64,000 bases of DNA. It comes from CALXOD01 sp964402715 (GTDB taxonomy: Bacteria > Verrucomicrobiota > Lentisphaeria > Victivallales > Victivallaceae). Shown one piece after another: positions 41,367-49,356 of this stretch (positions are counted from its first letter, which is position 1; each line of letters starts with the position of its first letter). Location of the stretch: assembly GCA_964402715.1 (NCBI GenBank), contig CAYODJ010000007.1, positions 1 to 64,000 on the forward strand, in the 5' to 3' direction. The notes under the pieces were generated by a model. The model had not been told where the DNA came from. It saw only the letters and a program-made list of their open reading frames with translations, and searched no databases. A program made the translations under genes and the position numbers.

Positions 41367-42782
41367 ATGAGCGACTGTGAAGTGCGTTTCGACGCGGAGG
41401 ATCTTGTCCGCGCCACAGGCGGCGCGTGGCGGCGAGGCGAGGCGACGGCCGGGCTCGTCGGTGTCTGCACGGATACGCGCCTGCCGCTCGCCGGCAGGCT
41501 GTTTCTGGCGCTGCGCGGGGAAAAATTCGACGCCCATGATTTCCTGGAGCGCGCCGTGTCGGCGGGCGCGTCCGCGCTCTGCGTCGCCGCCGGCAGGGCG
41601 GACAGAATTCCGGCGGACTGTCCCGTTCCGGTGCTGCTGGTGGGCGATACGCTGGACGCCTACAGATCCCTCGGGCGTTTCCATCGGCTGCGTTTTCCCG
41701 ATCTGCGCCTGGCCGCGGTGACCGGCAGCGTGGGCAAGACCAGCGTCAAGGAGATGCTGCGCGCGATTTTCATTGCGGCCTGCGGCGGAGACGATGAAGC
41801 GGTTCTGGGCACCGCGGGAAACACCAACAACCAGATCGGGGTGCCGCAGAATCTGCTGCGCGTCAACGGGAAGCGCCGGTTTGCGGTGATCGAGATGGGA
41901 ACCAGTCAGCCCGGGGAAATCGAGCCTCTGAGCCGCGCGGCGATGCCGGAATGCGCGGTGATCAGCGCGATCGCGCCGTGCCATCTCGAACATCTGGGGT
42001 CGCTGGAGGGCGTGGCCCGTGAGAAGGCGCACGTGTTCGACGGCGTTCTCCCCGGCGGGACGGCGGTGTTCCCCGCGATCTGTCCCGGAAAGGAAATTCT
42101 GCAGGAACGCGCGAAGGAGCTGCATGTCTGCCGGTTCGGACGGCAGGGTTCCGGAGCCGACGTGACATGGGAATACATGGAGGGGAATCTGTCCGGCAGC
42201 AGATTCCGGCTGCACATGGAGGGTCGGTGCAGGGAGATCCGCTGGAGTCTGTCCGGCGAACATCAGGCGCAGAACGCCGCGGCGGCCGCGGCGGCCGCGC
42301 TGGCGATGGGCATCTCCGCCGACGACGTCGCCGCAGGCCTGGCGGGAACGGCGCTGCCGGGCATGCGCATGGCGCGCAGGGAGACGGGCGGGGTGGTGTA
42401 TGTGAACGACGCGTACAACGCCAGTCCCGCGAGCATGGTCGCCGCACTGAGGCAGATGGCGGAGAGCGTGCCCTCGCGCCGGCTGGTCCTGGTCCTGGGG
42501 GACATGCTGGAGCTGGGCGCAGCGGAGGCGTCGGAGCACAGGAGGATCCTGGAGATGGCGGGGGATCTGCTGCCGGAGGCCCGCGTTCTCGCGGTCGGAC
42601 CGCGCTTCGCCGACGCCGCGGCGGCGGAGGGTCGGCCGGACGTCGTCCGTGCGGACGACAGCGTCTCCGCGGCGGCCGTCCTGGCGGGGATTGTGCGTCC
42701 GGGGGATGTGGTTTTTCTGAAGGGATCCCGCGGCATGGCCATGGAAAAAGCGCTCCCGGACGAATGCCGCGACGTTCATTGA
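41367..42782 (+). CDS. murF: UDP-N-acetylmuramoyl-tripeptide-D-alanyl-D-alanine ligase
   Basis: A 471-residue Mur ligase completing the peptidoglycan pentapeptide precursor. It has an N-terminal domain with GVCTDTRLPLAGRLFLALRG, the ATP loop VTGSVGKTSVKEMLR, the conserved NTNNQIGVPQNLL and IEMGTSQPGEIE typical of MurF, GEHQAQNAAAAAA, and DAYNASPASMVAAL. All central-domain motifs are present. AAGGA precedes the ATG at about 11 bases. It stands alone, with a terminator before it and a promoter after it; no other mur gene is in the window. Confidence 0.95.
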   Translation: MSDCEVRFDAEDLVRATGGAWRRGEATAGLVGVCTDTRLPLAGRLFLALRGEKFDAHDFLERAVSAGASALCVAAGRADRIPADCPVPVLLVGDTLDAYRSLGRFHRLRFPDLRLAAVTGSVGKTSVKEMLRAIFIAACGGDDEAVLGTAGNTNNQIGVPQNLLRVNGKRRFAVIEMGTSQPGEIEPLSRAAMPECAVISAIAPCHLEHLGSLEGVAREKAHVFDGVLPGGTAVFPAICPGKEILQERAKELHVCRFGRQGSGADVTWEYMEGNLSGSRFRLHMEGRCREIRWSLSGEHQAQNAAAAAAAALAMGISADDVAAGLAGTALPGMRMARRETGGVVYVNDAYNASPASMVAALRQMAESVPSRRLVLVLGDMLELGAAEASEHRRILEMAGDLLPEARVLAVGPRFADAAAAEGRPDVVRADDSVSAAAVLAGIVRPGDVVFLKGSRGMAMEKALPDECRDVH

Positions 42783-42875
42783 TCCGGGGCGTGACGCCGG
42801 CCGCCGTCCGGGCGCGAGCGTTCACGCCGGCGGCGGCGGAGTCCGTCCGCCGGGGTCGGCGCGTCCCTCCTGAGG

Positions 42876-42903
42876 TTGACAGCCCGTGAAGAGATGCTAT
42901 GGT
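42876..42903 (+). promoter_or_regulatory. promoter of the surface-polysaccharide genes
   Basis: TTGACA (42876-42881), a 16-base spacer and an extended -10 TGC-TATGGT (TATGGT at 42898-42903), about 75 bases before the first start codon. Confidence 0.7.
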
Positions 42904-42977
42904 AAGTCGGGGGATCCGGGAGTCTGCGAGACGCCGGACTCCGGCGGCGGACATTCAATGAAGAGGGATGTGGTTCT

Positions 42978-43748
42978 ATGGAGCTGATACGCAGGAGTCT
43001 GTTGATCCTGAACCGTCCGCTTCCGGCGGCATGGCGTTCCGCCGCGCTAATCTCCGTGCTGCTTCTCGGCGTCGCGCTCAGGCTCGTCGCTCATTGTCAG
43101 GAACCGACCGTATCGCCGGACGGCACCGTCCTCATCTCGCTGGCGGAACGGTGGATTGAAACGGGACGCTATCCGTTCCACGCCTACCTGCCTTTCTATC
43201 CTTTTCTGATGAAACTGCTCATGCGCTGCGGCATGGGCGGTTACGCGGCCGGAATCTGCGTCAATCTGACCCTGGGAAGTATGATGCCTCTGATCTGCTA
43301 CGGCGTCATGCGCCAGATCGCGGTCCGCCCCGGCGTCGCACTGACGGCCGCCCTGCTGGCGGCGGTGAACCCGTCCGCGATCGAGCTGTCCGTCAACATA
43401 CAGAGAGACATGCCTTATCTGATTTTTTCCGGCGCGGCCGTTTTCTTCGGGCTGTGCGGCATGAACCGCAGGAAATGGTACTGGTGGGTGTTCTGCGGGC
43501 TGTTTCTGGCTCCGGGGATCCTCTCGCGCTACGAGGCCGCGGAGCTGCTGCCCGTGTTCCTGTTATACTTTCCGGTCGCGGCGCTGCTGGGGGAGATCTC
43601 CTGGAGGAGGGCGGCGGTCTGTCTGCTGGCGCTGTCGCTTTCCGCGGCGGTTTTCCTGAGCGGCCTAATCGTGATCCTGGACATCGGCGAGCAGACCTGC
43701 AAGGCGTACAAGATACGCGCAAAGCGTGTCCTTTACAGGAAGTGCTGA
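42978..43748 (+). CDS. N-terminal part of a GT-C-type membrane glycosyltransferase
   Basis: A 256-residue hydrophobic protein with about six membrane helices and a PTVSPDGTVLISLAERWIE loop, where GT-C enzymes (GT39/ArnT type) keep an acidic catalytic residue, and FYPFLMKLLMR. Family members are usually 450-600 residues. The TGA at 43746-43748 is in the same phase as the next ORF at 43752, so both may be one 513-residue gene with a premature stop. Alternatively they are two coupled genes; the second has AGGAAG upstream of its ATG. Likely adds a sugar from a lipid carrier. Confidence 0.7.
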   Translation: MELIRRSLLILNRPLPAAWRSAALISVLLLGVALRLVAHCQEPTVSPDGTVLISLAERWIETGRYPFHAYLPFYPFLMKLLMRCGMGGYAAGICVNLTLGSMMPLICYGVMRQIAVRPGVALTAALLAAVNPSAIELSVNIQRDMPYLIFSGAAVFFGLCGMNRRKWYWWVFCGLFLAPGILSRYEAAELLPVFLLYFPVAALLGEISWRRAAVCLLALSLSAAVFLSGLIVILDIGEQTCKAYKIRAKRVLYRKC

Positions 43749-43751
43749 GTT

Positions 43752-44525
43752 ATGAATACGGATTGGGCCCACTCGCTGAACCAGCTGGCGCGGATTCTCT
43801 TCGAGCCGGTCTTCGGCGTGATGATCGCCGGAATCGTCCTGGGTCTGATCGTCAACGCGCGGCGCCGGGATCGGAAGTTCTACGTCGTGCTGCTGGGAGT
43901 GGGATTCATGATTGCGTGGAGATGCTGTATCCACATGCTCTCGAAACGGTATTTTGAAATCCTGATCTACGCCGGCGTCGGACTCTCCGCCTACGGACTG
44001 TGCGTCTTCCCCTCATGGGTCTCCTGCCTGTGCGGCATATTCCTGCGGCGCCGCTGTCCCGCGGCGGTCCGGGCGATGCGGCGCTACCGGCGGCTGACGG
44101 GACGCGTCATGGTTTTCGCGCTCGTCGCGGCCTGCTGCGGGAAGATGGGATGCTACAACCGTTACGACGACACGCTTCCGCGGGGCTGCGACGCGGTCAG
44201 ACGCGACGCCGCGGAAGCCGGACGTCCGGCCGTCATCGAGCTGTGTGGCGAACGGTCGCGTCTGCACTATTATTCCGGGCTTCCGGTTCTCTCCGTCGCG
44301 GCGAACGTTCCGCGGCAGGAGCAGCGGCGACGCCTGTCGGCGCTCCTGAAGCGGGGGTATGACGCGGTCTACGTCTGCTGCAAGGAGAAGCGCGGCGAAC
44401 GGTTCACGGTGGTCGAGCCGGCTCCGGCCGTGGACGGATGGGATCTCATTTTCTCCGCCCCGTGGGACAACCGCAAGAAAGCGTATCTCAACGTCTATCG
44501 GCGCAGAGGCTCCGGAAAGAAATGA
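43752..44525 (+). CDS. C-terminal part of the same GT-C glycosyltransferase (or separate membrane protein)
   Basis: A 257-residue frame, in phase with the preceding one and only 3 bases from its stop. It starts NTDWAHSLNQLARILFEP, then has three or four membrane helices up to about residue 130, and a soluble C-terminal domain, as expected for the second half of a GT39/ArnT-type enzyme. Its TGA overlaps the ATG of the sugar transferase gene. It has no catalytic motif of its own, which supports the split-gene reading. Confidence 0.65.
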   Translation: MNTDWAHSLNQLARILFEPVFGVMIAGIVLGLIVNARRRDRKFYVVLLGVGFMIAWRCCIHMLSKRYFEILIYAGVGLSAYGLCVFPSWVSCLCGIFLRRRCPAAVRAMRRYRRLTGRVMVFALVAACCGKMGCYNRYDDTLPRGCDAVRRDAAEAGRPAVIELCGERSRLHYYSGLPVLSVAANVPRQEQRRRLSALLKRGYDAVYVCCKEKRGERFTVVEPAPAVDGWDLIFSAPWDNRKKAYLNVYRRRGSGKK

Positions 44526-45967
44526 ACTCGGCAATCCGGAAACTCCTGCGCGCGGTCTTCTACACGTTCCGAATACGCGTCGTGATCCTGATGCTCGGCG
44601 ACGTCCTGTGCGCCGTGACCGTCTTCATGGCCGCCCTGTGCGCCTTCATCGTTTTCACCGGCCATGAACGCGCGGTGGAACGGGACTGCCGGCTGCTCGT
44701 ATTTCTTGCTCTCTTCATAATCTGCAACGGGTTTTTCCGGTGTTATCACGGCAGTTTCTTCTACCCGGGGATATGCCTGAGCAAAATCGAGGAGATCAGG
44801 CGGATTTCGCTGTCTGTTTTCCTGACGTACGTGGTGCTCTTCACCTATCTGGTGTTCACCATGGAGACGGACGTGCTTTTCTATTTCTGCCTGTCGGCTG
44901 GCATGTGCCTGACCGTCGTCGCGATGCCCGTCGTCCGCTTCGTCATGCGCTACTGCATGCAGTTCCTGGGCGTGGGGCAGGTCAAGGTGCTGATCGCCGG
45001 CGCGGGAGAGACCGGGAGGCTCGTCAGCAGCGAACTCGGGAACAGCTGCTATTACGGCTTCCGCGTCGTCGGATATCTGGACGACGATCCCGCCAAGCAG
45101 GGGAAGCTTCTCGACGGATATCCGATACTCGGTCCGCTCGCGGCCGCGAGGCGGATATCCCGTGAATTCCAGACCGAGTACGTGGTCTGCTGTCTTCCGA
45201 TTCATGTTCTCAGCAGGGTGTTCAGGCATTATTCGATGGTCTTCCGGCACATCATGTTCATCCCGGACAACAGGATTCTGCCGATTTCCTGGATTTACCC
45301 CGCCTCGGTCGGGCTGCTGGGCGGCTTCGAAATCCGCAATCAGCTGCTGCTGACCATGCCGCGTCTGCTGAAAAGGCTTCTGGAGCTGCTGCTGGCGGTC
45401 TTCGGCATCGTCTGTCTGCTGCCCCTGTTCGTCGTCCTGGCTCTGGCCATAAAGCTGACGAGCCCGGGGCCGGTGTTCTATTCGGCGAAGCGTCTGGGAA
45501 TCCGCGGCAGGACGATCAACGTGCTGAAGTTCCGCACGATGTACGTGGACGCAGAGCCGAAGCTGGAGCAGATTCTCGAGGAGGATCCGAAACTGAAGTC
45601 GGAGTGGTGCAGCAGCTACAAACTTCAGAACGATCCCCGCGTCACTCCCGTCGGCAGGTTTCTCCGCAAGACGTCCCTGGATGAACTTCCCCAGTTCTGG
45701 AACGTCCTGACGGGCGAGATGGCCGTCATAGGCCCTCGTCCGATTGTCAGGGACGAGATCAGATACTACGGCAAGAGCTACGAGATCAGGAAGCGCGTCA
45801 AGCCGGGCATCACCGGTCTGTGGCAGGTTTCGGGCCGCAGCGAGGTGGACTATCAGAGACGGGTCATGCTGGACATGTACTACATCATGAACTGGTCCAT
45901 CTGGATGGATTATTACATCTTCCTGAAGACTATATTCGTCGTCATCACCCGCCGGGACGCCTACTGA
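44522..45967 (+). CDS. undecaprenyl-phosphate sugar phosphotransferase (WbaP/WcaJ type)
   Basis: A 481-residue polyisoprenyl-phosphate hexose-1-phosphate transferase, which starts the synthesis of O-antigen or exopolysaccharide repeat units. Membrane helices near residues 20-40, 55-70 and 95-150, a Rossmann-like domain (VLIAGAGETGRLVSSEL), and the C-terminal bacterial sugar transferase domain with SPGPVFYSAKRLGIRGR, FRTM, LRKTSLDELPQFWNVLTGEM, and PGITGLWQVSGRSE. The start overlaps the stop of the GT-C gene (ATGA). The long frame upstream belongs to another phase and is not part of it. Confidence 0.92.
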   Translation: MNSAIRKLLRAVFYTFRIRVVILMLGDVLCAVTVFMAALCAFIVFTGHERAVERDCRLLVFLALFIICNGFFRCYHGSFFYPGICLSKIEEIRRISLSVFLTYVVLFTYLVFTMETDVLFYFCLSAGMCLTVVAMPVVRFVMRYCMQFLGVGQVKVLIAGAGETGRLVSSELGNSCYYGFRVVGYLDDDPAKQGKLLDGYPILGPLAAARRISREFQTEYVVCCLPIHVLSRVFRHYSMVFRHIMFIPDNRILPISWIYPASVGLLGGFEIRNQLLLTMPRLLKRLLELLLAVFGIVCLLPLFVVLALAIKLTSPGPVFYSAKRLGIRGRTINVLKFRTMYVDAEPKLEQILEEDPKLKSEWCSSYKLQNDPRVTPVGRFLRKTSLDELPQFWNVLTGEMAVIGPRPIVRDEIRYYGKSYEIRKRVKPGITGLWQVSGRSEVDYQRRVMLDMYYIMNWSIWMDYYIFLKTIFVVITRRDAY

Positions 45968-46019
45968 GAAGAAGACGCGCCGTGCGCGTCCGGGCGCCGG
46001 CGGCCGGACGGCCGGGCTC

Positions 46020-47165
46020 TCAGGCGCGGCTGAAGAACACCTTGCAGTAGCCGTAGGCGATGAAGGCGACGGTGGGAGCCAGTCCCGCGATCGGCGCCGG
46101 CAGGATGTTCCCTTTCCCCAGCACCAGGAACACCTGGGCGATCACGATGTAGGCGACGATGATGATCACCGCCATGATAATCGCCATCAGGCTGCCGGAC
46201 CGTTCGTTTTTCGTCGCCAGCGGGATTCCCAGGAACACCGCCAGAAAGCAGGCCCAGGGGAACGCGAGCCGGTAGTAGAAGACGGTCATGTAGATGGCGT
46301 GCACCCGCTCCGACATGTCCGGGTTACGGGACACCAGACTCCAGATCACCCATGTGGGCAGTTCCTCCTCGTCCTTGATGGCGTTGAAGATGTCGTCGGG
46401 CGTCTCCGGCAGTTCGGCGCGCGACAGCGTCAGGACGGGGAAGTGCTTCGACTGTTTCGGCATCAGTCCGTCCTTGCTGTAGGGCGTCCAGACCGCCCTC
46501 TCGAACGTCCACCCTTTCGATTCGCTGAACACCACCCTGGCGGCGGAGATGTCCCAGTCCAGCGAACCGTCCTGGCGCATCTTCTTCAGCGTCACTCCCG
46601 AATTTTCGGCTCCGGATGAAAAGGAACGGAAGAACCAGTTGTATGTCCGGTCCGGCGAACGGTAGGTGAGCATCTTCAGATCCTCGCCGTTCTTCACGGC
46701 GGTATTGCGGATCACCATGGCTTCACGTTCCGTGTACGGAACGAGCGCCTCGTTGAAGTAGATGTTCACACCGGTCACCAGAAGTCCCATGAGCAGGATG
46801 GGGCCGCCGCAGCGGAACAGCGACACGCCGGAGGCCCGCATCGCCGTCACCTCCAGGTTCTTCCCGAACGTCGCCATGGTCCACATGCATCCGAGCAGCA
46901 TGGAGATGGGAAGCACGAAACGGATGTTGCCGGGGAGGCGCAGCAGCAGGAACGTGAAGAAGTCCCGCATCGGCGCCTCCTCGTCCAGAAAGTCGCCCAG
47001 CTCGTTGAAGACGTCCCCCAGCACGAACAGGATGACGAAAACCAGCAGCAGGACGCTGAGCTTGATCAGGAACTCCTGGAGCACGTAGAGATCCAGCGTC
47101 GGCAGCAGTCCCCAGCGGCGCGGGATCATCGTCAGCGAACGGTATTTTCGTGTATTTTCATCCAT
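46020..47165 (-). CDS. LptF/LptG-family permease
   Basis: A 381-residue YjgP/YjgQ-family membrane protein: N-terminal helices (FLIKLSVLLLVFVILFV), the conserved PGNIRFVLPISMLLGCMWTM, a central periplasmic beta domain, and C-terminal helices with PLATKNERSGSLMAIIMAV. Such proteins form, with LptB2C, the inner-membrane part of the LPS exporter. Only one of the usual F/G pair is here. The start at 47165 has no strong ribosome-binding site; a later in-frame ATG at 47129 is an alternative. It has its own promoter, divergent from the TIM-barrel gene. Confidence 0.88.
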   Translation of the reverse strand: MDENTRKYRSLTMIPRRWGLLPTLDLYVLQEFLIKLSVLLLVFVILFVLGDVFNELGDFLDEEAPMRDFFTFLLLRLPGNIRFVLPISMLLGCMWTMATFGKNLEVTAMRASGVSLFRCGGPILLMGLLVTGVNIYFNEALVPYTEREAMVIRNTAVKNGEDLKMLTYRSPDRTYNWFFRSFSSGAENSGVTLKKMRQDGSLDWDISAARVVFSESKGWTFERAVWTPYSKDGLMPKQSKHFPVLTLSRAELPETPDDIFNAIKDEEELPTWVIWSLVSRNPDMSERVHAIYMTVFYYRLAFPWACFLAVFLGIPLATKNERSGSLMAIIMAVIIIVAYIVIAQVFLVLGKGNILPAPIAGLAPTVAFIAYGYCKVFFSRA

Positions 47166-47227
47166 GCTGCCGTGGGAGTGTTTTCGGTGATTGCGTTTTG
47201 AGAAAAATACGGAAGTGCGACCCCCAT

Positions 47228-47255
47228 AATATACTCCGTCTGCCGCATATCACAA
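47228..47255 (-). promoter_or_regulatory. promoter of the LptF/LptG-family gene
   Basis: On the minus strand TTGTGA (47250-47255), a 16-base spacer and TATATT (47228-47233); about a 55-base leader. Confidence 0.55.
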
Positions 47256-47344
47256 AGGTGCGCGATCCGGAATTCTGGAACTTCGGCCGCCGGAGCGACT
47301 CGGACGGTGCGCGCGGATCCGGCGGGAATCGCGGGACGGGCCGC

Positions 47345-47372
47345 TTGAAATATCGGCGGAGTGATTTAACTT
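47345..47372 (+). promoter_or_regulatory. promoter of the TIM-barrel isomerase gene
   Basis: TTGAAA (47345-47350), a 16-base spacer and TAACTT (47367-47372); about a 40-base leader with AGAAAGGAG near the ATG. Confidence 0.5.
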
Positions 47373-47420
47373 ACAGGCAGTCCCGGACGCCGGGCGTCAT
47401 GAAGAAAGGAGTCCCGAACC

Positions 47421-48188
47421 ATGAAAATCAGCCAGAAGAACCTTGCAGCGCAGCTTTACACCATCCGGGAATATCTCAAGACTCCCAAGGACATCGCCGA
47501 CTCCATGAGGAAAATCAAGGCCGCCGGATACGACGCGGTCCAGATTTCCGGAATGGGGCCGATCGAGACGGAGGAGCTTGCGAGGATTCTGGACGGTGAA
47601 GGCCTGGTGTGCTGCGCGTCGCACGACTCGGGCGAGCTGCTGTTCAACAGCCTCGACGAGGTCATAGACCGTCTCCACGGACTGAATTGTCCGTTCACGG
47701 CGTATCCGTACCCGCATGTCAAATGGACCTGCGAGGAGGACTGCCTCAGACTGGCCGCAGGCCTGAACGAGATCGGCGCCAGGCTCAAGGGCGAGGGGAT
47801 CACGCTGTGCTACCACAATCACAACCTCGAATTCGAGAAGTTCAACGGGAGGACCGTGCTGGACATCATCTACGCGGCATCCACCGCCGAGAACGTGAAA
47901 GGCGAGCCGGACACATACTGGGTTCAGCAGGGCGGCGCGAATCCGGTCGCGTGGATAAACAAGCTTTCGGGCCGGCTCCCGCTTCTTCATCTCAAGGACA
48001 GCGGCTACCGCGGCGGAAAACAGTGCGAGATGGAGATAGGCAGCGGCAATCTCGACTGGAAATCCATACTCGGCGCCGCCGACGAAGCCGGATGTTTATG
48101 GTACATCGTCGAGCAGGACAACAGCCCCGGTTCGCCGTTCGATTCCCTCAGGATGAGCCGCGACTATCTCGCGGAGAGATTCTTCTGA
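47421..48188 (+). CDS. sugar phosphate isomerase/epimerase (AP_endonuc_2 TIM barrel)
   Basis: A 255-residue xylose-isomerase-like TIM-barrel protein. It starts SQKNLAAQLYTIREYLKTP, a phrase typical of the YcjR/inosose-like group, then has AGYDAVQISGMG, LCYHNHNLEFEKF (metal His/Asn/Glu), LPLLHLKDSGYRG, IGSGNLDW, and YIVEQD near the C-terminus. Such enzymes isomerise or epimerise sugars or act as 2-keto-inositol dehydratases. Substrate unknown. It stands alone between a divergent LptF/G gene and a convergent phosphoesterase gene. Confidence 0.88.
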   Translation: MKISQKNLAAQLYTIREYLKTPKDIADSMRKIKAAGYDAVQISGMGPIETEELARILDGEGLVCCASHDSGELLFNSLDEVIDRLHGLNCPFTAYPYPHVKWTCEEDCLRLAAGLNEIGARLKGEGITLCYHNHNLEFEKFNGRTVLDIIYAASTAENVKGEPDTYWVQQGGANPVAWINKLSGRLPLLHLKDSGYRGGKQCEMEIGSGNLDWKSILGAADEAGCLWYIVEQDNSPGSPFDSLRMSRDYLAERFF

Positions 48189-48218
48189 CCGGCAGCGCGG
48201 ATCGTCCGCGGCTCCGGG

Positions 48219-48246
48219 CGGACGCCGCCGTCCCGGCGGCGTCCGG
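48219..48246. terminator. GC hairpin between convergent genes (possible bidirectional terminator)
   Basis: GGACGCCGCC (48221-48230) and GGCGGCGTCC (48236-48245) form a perfect stem with a five-base loop, extended by one further pair. No T run follows on either strand, so it may work with Rho or only limit read-through. Confidence 0.4.
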
Positions 48247-48255
48247 CGGGCCGGT

Positions 48256-49059
48256 TCAGAGCTGAATCGTCCGATAGCTGAAAGTGCGCTTCAGCGGATC
48301 GCAGGTGATCTCCACCATGCTGCCGTTCCTCGTCACGGAACCGGCGCAGTTCTCCCCGCGGCCGTCGGCGTCCGTCCGGTTGTACGGCCGGTGCACGTGA
48401 CCGCAGAGAGACAGATCAATCTCTCCCGACTCTATCAGCCGCCGCACCGGTTTCTCGCCGAAAAGGCGGTGACGGAGCCGCAGGAGCGGATGATCTTCGA
48501 AGATCGGGTAGTGATTCACCAGGATGCGGGGACGGCGGTGACTCTCCCCGCACTGCCGCCGCAGCCATGCGGCGTCTTTCGCCGCGAGAAATCCCCAGGA
48601 ACAGAGCAGATTGGACGGCCTCGCGGTGTTGACCAGCAGGAAATCGCAGCCGGCATGCCGTCTCAGCAGCGGGAAGTCTCCGAAGCCGAAGTCGCCGCGG
48701 GAGAGGAAATCCACCATTCCGCGGACGGCTTCGACGCAGTGCGGCCTCCTGACGTAGCAGTCGTGGTTGCCGGGAGTGTACAGGAGGGGAATCCCCGATT
48801 CCCTGAGCGGACGCAGAATCGGCAGGACTTTGGCGAACTCGCCCGGCTGACCGGTGCTGGTGAGATCGCCGGTGCAGACGACGACGTCGGGGCGCGTTTC
48901 GAGTATGTAGTCCACGGCGTGCTTCAGCTTGTGGAGATCATGCCGGTAGCGGCGGCGGAAGCGGTAGTTGAAAACGCCGACCCAGCGTTTGTCCATGTAC
49001 GCGAACACGTCTTCGGCGGGACCTCCGGCATGAGGATCGGAAAAATGAATAATTTTCAT
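48256..49059 (-). CDS. calcineurin-like metallophosphoesterase
   Basis: A 267-residue phosphoesterase with all binuclear metal-site blocks: IIHFSDPHAGG (DxH), VVVCTGDLTSTG (GD), LLYTPGNHDCYV (GNHD), ILVNHYPIF and LSLCGHVHRPYN (GHxH). It has no signal peptide, so it is likely cytoplasmic; related enzymes hydrolyse cyclic nucleotides, nucleotide phosphodiesters or lipid A precursors (LpxH-type). Start 49059 gives the family N-terminus; the ribosome-binding site is weak. The open frame continues upstream but is antisense to the SPFH gene. Confidence 0.88.
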   Translation of the reverse strand: MKIIHFSDPHAGGPAEDVFAYMDKRWVGVFNYRFRRRYRHDLHKLKHAVDYILETRPDVVVCTGDLTSTGQPGEFAKVLPILRPLRESGIPLLYTPGNHDCYVRRPHCVEAVRGMVDFLSRGDFGFGDFPLLRRHAGCDFLLVNTARPSNLLCSWGFLAAKDAAWLRRQCGESHRRPRILVNHYPIFEDHPLLRLRHRLFGEKPVRRLIESGEIDLSLCGHVHRPYNRTDADGRGENCAGSVTRNGSMVEITCDPLKRTFSYRTIQL

Positions 49060-49225
49060 GTCGGGAACGTGCGTCTCCGCTGCGTTTTGGTCCTCTTCCG
49101 CCCGAAAGGCAGGCGTACGGACATCCGATCTACTGTATCTCCGGAGACCGCCGATTTCAAGGGCGGAACACGGTTCCGCCGCCCTTCGGGCCGCCGCCGG
49201 ATGGCGCGATTTTTTCCGGCCGCCC

Positions 49226-49254
49226 TTGCATTTTGGCAAATCGGGTGCTAATAA
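49226..49254 (+). promoter_or_regulatory. promoter of the SPFH / metal ATPase array
   Basis: TTGCAT (49226-49231), a 17-base spacer and TAATAA (49249-49254, TAATAAT). The leader to the first ATG is about 95 bases. Confidence 0.65.
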
Positions 49255-49356
49255 TACAGGCGTGGTGGTGTCTACTCGGAAGACGGACATCCATGTTCTG
49301 TGTTCATCGTGTCGGATTCGCGTGCGGGTTGTCTTAAGCGGGAGATAGTCGCGGTT

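Noticed and set aside
43746..43751. Selenocysteine at the TGA between the two GT-C halves
   Set aside because: The site is in a loop after membrane helices with no redox role, no downstream SECIS-like hairpin was found, and membrane glycosyltransferases are not selenoproteins.
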